Source: Akkermansia sp.
GTDB taxonomy: Bacteria > Verrucomicrobiota > Verrucomicrobiia > Verrucomicrobiales > Akkermansiaceae
DNA length: 64,000 nucleotides
Assembly (NCBI GenBank): GCA_017398355.1
Contig: JAFQGD010000058.1
Coordinates: 1-64,000, forward strand
Direction: 5' to 3'
Shown in pieces: positions 26,039-32,665 of the stretch. Within the stretch, counting starts at the first letter, position 1. Each line of letters begins with the position of its first letter. The translations under genes and the position numbers were made by a program. The notes under the pieces were generated by a model, which saw only the letters and a list, made by a program, of their open reading frames with translations, was not told the origin of the DNA and searched no databases.

Positions 26039-28683
26039 CATTCGCGATTCTCGCCTTGATTTAACAATATTCCATTTTTGTTATAATATTTCACACTGAT
26101 AACGTTACCACAAGCATCTATTTCCTTCACAGAGCGAAATAAACCATTTTTCAATTCAATTATTTTCCCGTTGGTATCGAGATAAAAAGTTTCTACATTA
26201 TTTTCACTCTCACTGTATTTGTTGTAGATACCAGAAAAGGAGTAATCATTAATCGGGTTGCCATCCACCCCCAAAAGCATTAGCTTAATGATTCTACCCT
26301 TCCCATCATACTCCATGCTAATTCCGGAATAGCCCTCAGCTAACAAAATAGGATTCTCATGTAATCCTAAATACATTTTTTGTGTTTCATTATCTCTTTC
26401 ATCGTAAGCACAAACATAACCGGCAAATCCTCCACGAATTAAACAAGGCTTACCATCTGCCCCAAAATAGATTCTTTTAATTTCATTGTCTCGTGCATCA
26501 TACTCGCTCTGCCATCCGGCGAATCCTTCATCATCCAGATAAAGCTTTCCATCAGCATCAATATGTGAGCATTTAATTAAATTGCCTCTTTCGTTATACT
26601 CAAATTGTTGACTTTTCAACACACGATAGCCTGACTGTTCATTTATGTATTTAACTTTTGTTTTATTCCCCCTAGAATCATACTCTGATTCAATCCCTGT
26701 GTGACCATCAACAGTCAAGCTAGTCTTACCGTCTTGTCCTATGAAAACACGCTTTACTTCATTGCCTCGCGAATCGTACTCATACTTTATGCCTACATAT
26801 CCAGTAGAAAGAACACAAGGCCAGTCATCCACACCGCAATATATCTCAGATATTACGTTTCCCCTCGTGTCGTACGACTTCTTTATTATAGCATACCCTT
26901 CAGCCACTAAAACAGGAGCACCATCGAGTCCACAATATGTTCGTTTCACTTCTCGACCGCGAACATCATACTCGCTCACAATGGAAGCATATTTATCTTT
27001 GCTCATGCATATATTGCCATCTTCTCCATAGAAAGTCATTTTTTCAACATTACCTTGTGCATCGCGCTCAAAAGTTTGACCAGCGTAGCCATCATTCATG
27101 ACGTATGGAATCTCTCCACTCACACCTTTATATGTATTTTTTGTGACATTGCCTTGTTCATCATATTCTCGAACCCACCCAGCATAGCCATGTTTATTCA
27201 GAATAGGGGTCTCATTTTCGCCAAGTAAGACGCACTCTAAAGCATTTCCCCGAGCATCAAACTTACCTACTATTCCGGCATTACCATCATTGTGAAAAAC
27301 TAATTTCTTCAAATCTTTACCGTAATACATGATTTTTTCAGGATTCCCTCGCATGTCGTATATAATTCGGCGATGCGCCACGTTCTCCTTAGTAAAACAA
27401 ATATTTCCATCCTCATCCATAAATGTTCCTTTCGTTTCATTACCATTTATATCATACTCTCGCTCAAGTCGTGCAAATCCCATTTTATTTATACAAGGCA
27501 ATCCATCCAACCCTATGCTTATCAACTCCTTGATATTACCAGAAGTGTCGTATGTATACAGTAATCCTGCACAACCAAAATTAGAAATGCAGTATTTTTC
27601 ACCTGAGAGGTCAAGTTGCATGCTTCTAACCATGTTTCCACTCACATCATACTCCAGCGTATACCCGGCATAGCCATTCTTGTTCAGACAGGGTTCGCCA
27701 TTCAAACCAAAATATAAACTCTTGGTCAAAAATCCTCTTTTATCATATGCACATTTAACATTAGCATAACCCTCTCTGAACATGCAGGGTTTACCATGAG
27801 CATCATAAAAAGAGAGACTAATGACATTCCCATTTTTCCACGTGTAAATCTCCTTCGCCACATATTCAGGTCCATCAATTGGATTATCCTTTTCATCTAC
27901 ATAAGTTAAACTTATTGCTAGACCATCCTCATTAAACTGAATATCATAACCAGCTGTCCCCTTATGTGCAGGAATAATCGTCCCATCGTGAGATAAATAT
28001 CTTATTTTTAGAATACGCCCCTCTGCATCTCTGGTGTAACTGCGACCATACGCACCATATACATCTTGCCGCGGAAACTTTTCATCGTTTTGGAATCGCT
28101 CCGATATAATATGACCTTTTTCATCACGCACGACTTCAAAACGCTTTATATCCGGCTTCCTCGTTTCCGTTTCTAGAGTACTGGCAAACTTTACAAACGA
28201 AGAAGCAAACCCGGACCCCATGTCTAATCCTTTTTCATCTTTATTATGGAACGTGATAGTTTGCATATCCGGATAGCGGTGTGTGATTACAACGCGTCCA
28301 TTAACATCCAAGAAATCACAGGAAAGCACTTTGTTTCTCCAGTAATCGTGCTCAAAACGCATAGCAACCGGGCGTTCCTCTCCCCACGCGTATTTTTCTT
28401 TTGTTAGCTTGCCAAGGGAGTTACAACACTCCACTTGTTGCACCTTGTAAAATTGTTCCGTAAACCGATAATGAATCTGCAGTGCAGCTATATCTTCTTC
28501 GTTCAGTTCGTGCAGTCCCTCCGGTGTATTGTTACGCTCCACATAATCACGATAATAATACACTTTTGGAACACAAAAATCCCACGCAAACAAACAAGAC
28601 AATAATAGTAATATAGCCCCCCTAAATAAACGAATCTTCGAATAAAAGTCCTTTGGCGTTGCAATCTCTCCCACCTCTTCCAT
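26038..28683 (-). CDS. Membrane protein with about 20 tandem YD/WG-like repeats, likely the C-terminal part of a TIR protein
   Basis: 881 residues if it starts at ATG 28683. A membrane segment at about residues 24-38 (AILLLLSCLFAW) is followed by roughly 20 repeats of 31-34 residues with the pattern G[YF]AG-x4-EYD-x2-GN-x6-Y-x-G-x-DG-x-P-C. The repeats resemble YD/RHS-type or WG-type beta units that often bind ligands. The first 21 residues read the TIR gene's C-terminal codons out of frame, so ATG 28683 is a doubtful start. One extra G at the G6 run 28617-28622 would fuse it to the TIR domain as a 1052-residue protein. AT-rich, unlike the neighbours. Confidence 0.7.
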   Translation of the reverse strand: MEEVGEIATPKDFYSKIRLFRGAILLLLSCLFAWDFCVPKVYYYRDYVERNNTPEGLHELNEEDIAALQIHYRFTEQFYKVQQVECCNSLGKLTKEKYAWGEERPVAMRFEHDYWRNKVLSCDFLDVNGRVVITHRYPDMQTITFHNKDEKGLDMGSGFASSFVKFASTLETETRKPDIKRFEVVRDEKGHIISERFQNDEKFPRQDVYGAYGRSYTRDAEGRILKIRYLSHDGTIIPAHKGTAGYDIQFNEDGLAISLTYVDEKDNPIDGPEYVAKEIYTWKNGNVISLSFYDAHGKPCMFREGYANVKCAYDKRGFLTKSLYFGLNGEPCLNKNGYAGYTLEYDVSGNMVRSMQLDLSGEKYCISNFGCAGLLYTYDTSGNIKELISIGLDGLPCINKMGFARLEREYDINGNETKGTFMDEDGNICFTKENVAHRRIIYDMRGNPEKIMYYGKDLKKLVFHNDGNAGIVGKFDARGNALECVLLGENETPILNKHGYAGWVREYDEQGNVTKNTYKGVSGEIPYVMNDGYAGQTFERDAQGNVEKMTFYGEDGNICMSKDKYASIVSEYDVRGREVKRTYCGLDGAPVLVAEGYAIIKKSYDTRGNVISEIYCGVDDWPCVLSTGYVGIKYEYDSRGNEVKRVFIGQDGKTSLTVDGHTGIESEYDSRGNKTKVKYINEQSGYRVLKSQQFEYNERGNLIKCSHIDADGKLYLDDEGFAGWQSEYDARDNEIKRIYFGADGKPCLIRGGFAGYVCAYDERDNETQKMYLGLHENPILLAEGYSGISMEYDGKGRIIKLMLLGVDGNPINDYSFSGIYNKYSESENNVETFYLDTNGKIIELKNGLFRSVKEIDACGNVISVKYYNKNGILLNQGENRE

Positions 28684-29195
28684 ATTTCGTCTGGCTCCAA
28701 GCCCAGCATCTTTGCCACCACATCACTAAATACACGTTCCTTACCTTTTTCTACCACATCTACCGCTAGTATATCCAATTTTTTTATCATGCTAGGCATA
28801 CATGATATAGGATCCACGTTATCGTTTTTACGCAATAATATAGGAATAATGCGGTGCTCATTTTCTGGGTCTAAAGAAACAAAAGTTTTAATTTCTTCAT
28901 TTACCCATGACTTTCCTTCCTTATTAGGTTTTGCAGAATCCTCTGAGCAAAGAACAATTAGATATTTAGAAACTTCCAATCCGCTTCTGATTGCATCATT
29001 TAGCTTATCAATTACAAGATCTGTATGATCTCGATAAATCGGACGTAAGTTATCCGGTTTGTCTGGATATTTTCGGCAAAGCTCACTTGGCAACTTGTAA
29101 TGTTCCAAAAATTGCTGCAACTCTTTTGCAAAGCATGCATCCACATGAGAATAACTAATAAAAGCAAAAAACTTATAGACTCGTACGGTTGTCAT
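28503..29195 (-). CDS. TIR-domain protein
   Basis: 230 residues as read. The TIR fold is marked by FAFISYSHVDACFAKEL (about 10-26), IYRDHTDL and the segment KSWVNEEIKTF (about 95-105), whose Glu matches the catalytic Glu of NAD-cleaving TIRs. The domain is followed by EPDEIWKRWERLQRQR, a charged linker typical just before a membrane segment. After residue 193 (Leu-Gly-Gly, coded by the G6 run) the frame reads on into unlikely sequence rich in Tyr and Cys, while the +1-shifted frame reads a clean membrane helix. So the true product is probably a fusion with the repeat protein. Bacterial TIR proteins often act in phage defence; that role is inferred. Confidence 0.75.
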   Translation of the reverse strand: MTTVRVYKFFAFISYSHVDACFAKELQQFLEHYKLPSELCRKYPDKPDNLRPIYRDHTDLVIDKLNDAIRSGLEVSKYLIVLCSEDSAKPNKEGKSWVNEEIKTFVSLDPENEHRIIPILLRKNDNVDPISCMPSMIKKLDILAVDVVEKGKERVFSDVVAKMLGLEPDEIWKRWERLQRQRTFIRRFVYLGGLYYYYCLVCLRGIFVFQKCIIIVIMWSVTIHRRDCTN

Positions 29196-29243
29196 AGTTC
29201 AGTTATAAGTAAAACGGTATGTAGTCTTGCTTGCACAAAAGAA

Positions 29244-29341
29244 CTGTGCAGAATGAAATAAATGCTATAAGTAGCGCACTAAAATAAACTCTTGTCAGTT
29301 GTAGCACTTCGTTTTTCGACTGTCAACAAAATTCTGCACAG
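29244..29341. repeat. 11-bp inverted repeat upstream of the TIR gene
   Basis: CTGTGCAGAAT (29244-29254) and its exact reverse complement ATTCTGCACAG (29331-29341), with 76 bp between. It may be the ends of a decayed element or a regulatory site of the TIR gene, whose ATG is 49 bp away. Confidence 0.6.
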
Positions 29342-29491
29342 CGTCAAAGGGGCTGTTGCAAGAACAAATACCCAATGTAAAAGGACACAATTCCCCCCCC
29401 TCAGCTCCTTCAAGGCTGCTTTGGCATCCTAGCTATATTCTCTCTTCCTCTGAGCAACACATAGCGCTTTCCCTTCACAAACGGATGGTGT

Positions 29492-29590
29492 TTACTTCGT
29501 GAAACGCTGGATTTTATCAAGCCCCTGATTCATGTTACGCACTAAGTGATAAGCATCGTAACAAACTTTGAAACGGTCACAAAGGCTAGA
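29492..29590 (-). pseudogene. Transposase remnant (ISL3-like)
   Basis: An open stretch of 32 codons ending at TAA 29492-29494 contains CYDAYHLVRNMNQGLDKI, which resembles the 'YDxFHxVKNxN' segment with the central catalytic Asp of ISL3-family transposases. The rest of the gene is gone. A neighbouring frame ending at 29586 (with ENENSIFYTTIQRIDKEVLE) may come from the same or another broken gene. Confidence 0.4.
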
Positions 29591-29848
29591 CTAAGAACTT
29601 TTCATCGACCAACACGCCTTGCTCATTCTGCATCTTGGGTTTAGCAATATCATTTTCAAGTACTTCCTTATCAATGCGCTGTATAGTGGTGTAGAAAATG
29701 GAATTTTCATTTTCTAGGAACCGAGAAAGTAGCCGCATCCGTCTCCAAGTATAACCACAAGATGGGTGACAAATTTCAGGCCGCAGGGTGAGTTTTCTCT
29801 TGCAGTGGGTAGTTCTCCTGTATTGTGTCAACGAACAGCGTATAACAT

Positions 29849-29924
29849 CCTTCCACCGCCGGGCAGATGGCCCCGCCCCCCGAGACAAAGGAGGCGATGG
29901 CTTCTACAAGCGATTCAGCAAAAG
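29849..29924 (+). repeat. 76-bp direct repeat, right copy (detached helicase 3' end)
   Basis: Identical to 25904-25979. It continues in frame as AGT TAC AAA GGG AAG TCA TAA, which codes SYKGKS where the left copy codes SYKGR. The differences are mostly silent, so this is a genuine old gene end rather than an assembly duplicate. It is likely the original 3' end of the helicase gene. Confidence 0.85.
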
Positions 29925-29995
29925 TTACAAAGGGAAGTCATAATCCCCCCGGCTAAAGCAGAAATTGCGAACCGGAGAATGCGTTGATTTCCCCC

Positions 29996-30160
29996 TTAGT
30001 GCGAATGTGAGCAATGCGGGTCATCGCAATGGTGGTGCATATCGGGGGGCAGCGCTTGTTCCTGCTCGCCTATGAGCTTGCCTAAGAAAAAGCCGCCAAC
30101 AGCGCACAGGATGAGGATTCCGATAAAAATAAGCACTTGTTTTATCATGTTATTTTTCAT
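29996..30160 (-). CDS. Tiny single-pass membrane protein with a His/Cys-rich tail
   Basis: 54 residues: a basic start (MKNNMIKQ), one membrane helix (about 9-30), and a tail PPDMHHHCDDPHCSHSH with seven His and two Cys, suited to bind a metal such as zinc or copper. Its ATG overlaps the stop of the S9 peptidase gene by 4 nt (ATGA at 30157-30160), so it is translated together with it. I do not recognise a family. It may be an envelope metal carrier or a regulator of the peptidase; both are guesses. Confidence 0.6.
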   Translation of the reverse strand: MKNNMIKQVLIFIGILILCAVGGFFLGKLIGEQEQALPPDMHHHCDDPHCSHSH

Positions 30161-32019
30161 TTTGTCTTAGAGGGTGAAAAGTTGAGGTGTTGGCGCAGAA
30201 AAGGAACAATATGCTCGGCGTAAAGCCAAGGTTCATGTTCGGGGTTCAGGAAGCCGTGCGCTTCATCCGGCAAAGAAAGCACCTTTACCTGCTTACCGAC
30301 AGCCCGCAGATTCTTGGCCAACATTTTGGAATGCACGGGGGGGATAAGAGTATCCTTTTCCCCGTAATACAAGAGAAGAGGGTCTTGAAACTGATGCGCA
30401 TGCAGAGCGGGAGAAACTGCGCGTAGGCGAGCTCTCTCGGCGGGGTCATCCCGGTCACCAATCACTATGCAGTCCTCACCGGCGTAGGGAGACTCCGCAG
30501 CATTCATCTTCTGCAAATAAAGCAACAAATCTTGCGGGCCAAATAAACTGATACCGCAAGCATAGGTGCCGGGGTAAAAACACAGCGCAGCCGTAGCGGC
30601 ATAACCACCATACGAGCCACCAAAAATGGCTATGCGACCGGGTTCTGCTATCCCCTGTTCCAGCAACCAAGGTATGCAATCATTCACATCCGTCTGCATC
30701 ACCCCGGTGCCCCACTGCCGATTCCCGGCATGCATAAATGACTTGCCCCAGCCGCGGGAACCGCGAAACTGCGGCTGCACCACGGCAAAACCTTGGCTCA
30801 CGAGGTACTGCACCCGCCAATCGTAGCTTGCATCGGTGCGCATGCGCGGACCGCCATGCACAAACACGACAGTCGGGAATGGGCCATCCCCCTCCGGCAA
30901 GGTGTAATATACCGGTATACTCGTACCATCTGCTGCTTGGTACTCTGCAAAATGTGTTTTACGGACGGGCGGCAGGTTTTGTGGAGCCATGAGAATGCGA
31001 ATGCCCTTTCCTTGCTCCCACAAGGCGTAGCTTGCCGGTGCGCCGCCCTCCTGCATCAGAAAAAAAAGCCGCCGCCCGCAGGGAGATACGGCAAGCGGTG
31101 TCACCTCGGCCGCCCCCGCCACTTCCCGGCACACGGCATCCCACGCAGGGCACGCTTTCACAGCAGTATATTCATCTGTACCCCAGCGGGCAGAGTAACC
31201 CAGTAGCTCACCATGGGGCGCAAGCAAAAAATGAACAATATCTGCCCGACCGGCCGAAGCAATCGTCGTTAACTCTCCGGTCTCCAAATGCAGGCGGCCC
31301 AGTGCTGCACCCTCCAGCCCCCTGTCATGCATCACATATACATGCTTTGCATCGGCCATGCCCAGTAGTTGAAGCCTCTCCGACGCCGCAGCCGAAAAAA
31401 CAGGGTGAGGCCCGCGCCCGCCCAGCCAAGAATCCACGTGCTTGCCCCCCTTGGCATCCCAGCGAAGGGTCGCCAGTGGCTCTCCGGTAGGCGTAAAAGC
31501 CCAAGAAACGGCCCGCTCGCGGTTGGGATACAGCAGGTGCGCCCGCACCGCGCCGTCCTTCACCTGCAAACGAAACACCGGTGCAGCCCCCATGGGCTGT
31601 TCTCCCCCCAATGCTAAAAGGGAGCACTCAGACCCGGCTGCCACCTCCATCATCGGCATACACCACGCCGGCACCCCCTCGCTGCGCAATTCTTGCAAGC
31701 AGCCGCCCTCGCGGTAGAGATAAAAGCGCGTTTCCCCCGCCGCATCTGTCCCGCACAGCAGGCATCTGCCATCCTTCAGCAGAAGCACACGCGCAATGAC
31801 CTGTACTCCCTCCACTCGTATCTCTTCCTTGCCTCGCTCACTCTGAATTTGCAACTCATTCTCCCGCTCCCCTGCCATGACAAAACGTAGCAATGACTCA
31901 TCCCATGCCATCACCATCGGCATCCCTACATCCTGATAGCGCCGAGCCTGTCCGCTATCTGCCCAACCGGGGCAGATACAGCAGAGGAGCAGCAGAAGAA
32001 GTATACGCAGCAGCATCAT
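30157..32019 (-). CDS. Secreted S9-family (prolyl oligopeptidase-like) peptidase
   Basis: 620 residues with a signal peptide (MMLLRILLLLLLCC..., cut about residue 20), so it acts in the periplasm or beyond. An N-terminal beta-propeller-like half (to about 340) is followed by an alpha/beta-hydrolase half: HGGP, nucleophile in FGGSYGGYAAT, Asp in YGEKDTLIPP and His in DEAHGF. The class normally cleaves short peptides, often after proline or with dipeptide release. It is followed by the His-rich membrane protein with a 4-nt overlap. ATG 32016 is an alternative start. Confidence 0.85.
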   Translation of the reverse strand: MMLLRILLLLLLCCICPGWADSGQARRYQDVGMPMVMAWDESLLRFVMAGERENELQIQSERGKEEIRVEGVQVIARVLLLKDGRCLLCGTDAAGETRFYLYREGGCLQELRSEGVPAWCMPMMEVAAGSECSLLALGGEQPMGAAPVFRLQVKDGAVRAHLLYPNRERAVSWAFTPTGEPLATLRWDAKGGKHVDSWLGGRGPHPVFSAAASERLQLLGMADAKHVYVMHDRGLEGAALGRLHLETGELTTIASAGRADIVHFLLAPHGELLGYSARWGTDEYTAVKACPAWDAVCREVAGAAEVTPLAVSPCGRRLFFLMQEGGAPASYALWEQGKGIRILMAPQNLPPVRKTHFAEYQAADGTSIPVYYTLPEGDGPFPTVVFVHGGPRMRTDASYDWRVQYLVSQGFAVVQPQFRGSRGWGKSFMHAGNRQWGTGVMQTDVNDCIPWLLEQGIAEPGRIAIFGGSYGGYAATAALCFYPGTYACGISLFGPQDLLLYLQKMNAAESPYAGEDCIVIGDRDDPAERARLRAVSPALHAHQFQDPLLLYYGEKDTLIPPVHSKMLAKNLRAVGKQVKVLSLPDEAHGFLNPEHEPWLYAEHIVPFLRQHLNFSPSKTK

Positions 32020-32025
32020 ATCTCA

Positions 32026-32077
32026 TAAAAAAGAGTGGCACACACACCCGCTTACGCAGTTCTCGGCATGCCACTCT
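32026..32077 (-). terminator. Intrinsic terminator of the 71-residue peptide gene
   Basis: On the minus strand AGAGTGGCA (32077-32069) pairs with TGCCACTCT (32040-32032), followed by a T run. It sits 7 bp upstream of the S9 peptidase start, which must have its own promoter or depend on read-through. Confidence 0.7.
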
Positions 32078-32106
32078 GTTACGCGTTAGTATTATCCCCT
32101 TATGCT

Positions 32107-32322
32107 TTAGTAGGAACCGCAACGGCCGGTGCCTTTGCACGCAAGGCAGTTGAAAGGCCCTGTGCCGCCATTGCTAAATCCGGTTCCTTTGCAGGAAATG
32201 CAACGCATCCCGTGAGCATCAAAGCTCTTGGTGTCGATTACTTCAGCAGCGGTGGAGGTGCCCATGCAGAAACCAATCGTGGTCACACATACGGCAGCAA
32301 TAATAGCAATTGTCTTTTTCAT
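32107..32322 (-). CDS. Small secreted protein with a DnaJ-zinc-finger-like double CxxCxGTG motif
   Basis: 71 residues. The signal peptide is cut after about residue 25 (TSTAA). The mature part of about 45 residues holds two copies of the motif: CISCKGTGF and CLACKGTGRC, spaced 16 residues apart. This is the pattern of the DnaJ zinc-binding domain. In the periplasm the cysteines could bind zinc or form disulfides. It is flanked by a near-consensus promoter and a terminator, so it is a single-gene unit, probably well expressed. No family name can be given. Confidence 0.7.
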   Translation of the reverse strand: MKKTIAIIAAVCVTTIGFCMGTSTAAEVIDTKSFDAHGMRCISCKGTGFSNGGTGPFNCLACKGTGRCGSY

Positions 32323-32665
32323 TGTTTGAATCTGGTTGGTTGTTGGTCTTCATTCGCGGCTCAATGCCACACTTGTGGTTGTTTCACCGCGCCGACAAGG
32401 CTTTTATATCTCTTTTGCTATATCTTGTCAATAGTTTTTACATTATTTTCGTTTTTTTACTTCACATCGGAACTTTTATAGTACGTTTATCGCAAAAAAA
32501 AGTAGACAACGCTCTATAAATGCTTTCCACGCATGCCGATATCACATCCCCCCCGATACGAAACACAGGCCATCCCTTTCGGCAGGGCAATCAACGTTCA
32601 GATATGGCAGCCATCAGAGGCATCTTTAGTGAAAGCAATGGGGGTATGGTGGGCCGGAGCGCCAA
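32323..32665. other. Non-coding stretch between the small peptide gene and uvrD
   Basis: 343 bp. It contains the promoter at 32403-32431 and an AT-rich segment to about 32520. The part next to the helicase gene has no clear terminator and no convincing gene. Confidence 0.5.
32403..32431 (-). promoter_or_regulatory. Predicted strong promoter of the 71-residue peptide gene
   Basis: Minus strand TTGACA (32431-32426), 17 bp, TATAAA (32408-32403). It is the best -35 in the window. The leader is about 74 nt. Confidence 0.7.

Larger units (their letters stand above)
25980..29848. mobile_element. Putative TIR-domain genomic island inserted at the helicase 3' end
   Basis: About 3.9 kb between two direct copies of the helicase gene's end. 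It is clearly AT-richer than both flanks and holds a TIR gene, a long repeat-protein gene and a transposase scrap, all on the minus strand. Duplication of a gene's 3' end is the usual mark of site-specific integration, but no integrase gene is present, so the element is either a remnant or arrived by recombination between homologous ends. Confidence 0.65.
29196..29995. other. Gene-poor stretch at the right end of the TIR island
   Basis: About 800 bp with no intact gene. It holds an 11-bp inverted repeat (29244-29254 and 29331-29341), a C8 run near 29393, a transposase scrap (29492-29590), a further decayed open frame ending at 29586 and the right 76-bp repeat. It looks like an accumulation of decayed insertion events upstream of the TIR gene. 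Confidence 0.6.

Noticed and set aside
26038-28683. The repeat protein as an RHS toxin
   Set aside because: It lacks the RHS core protease motif and a toxin tip; the repeats run to the very end.
25904-29924. The 76-bp duplication as a mere assembly artefact
   Set aside because: The copies differ beyond the repeat in codon-preserving ways, which an artefact would not produce.
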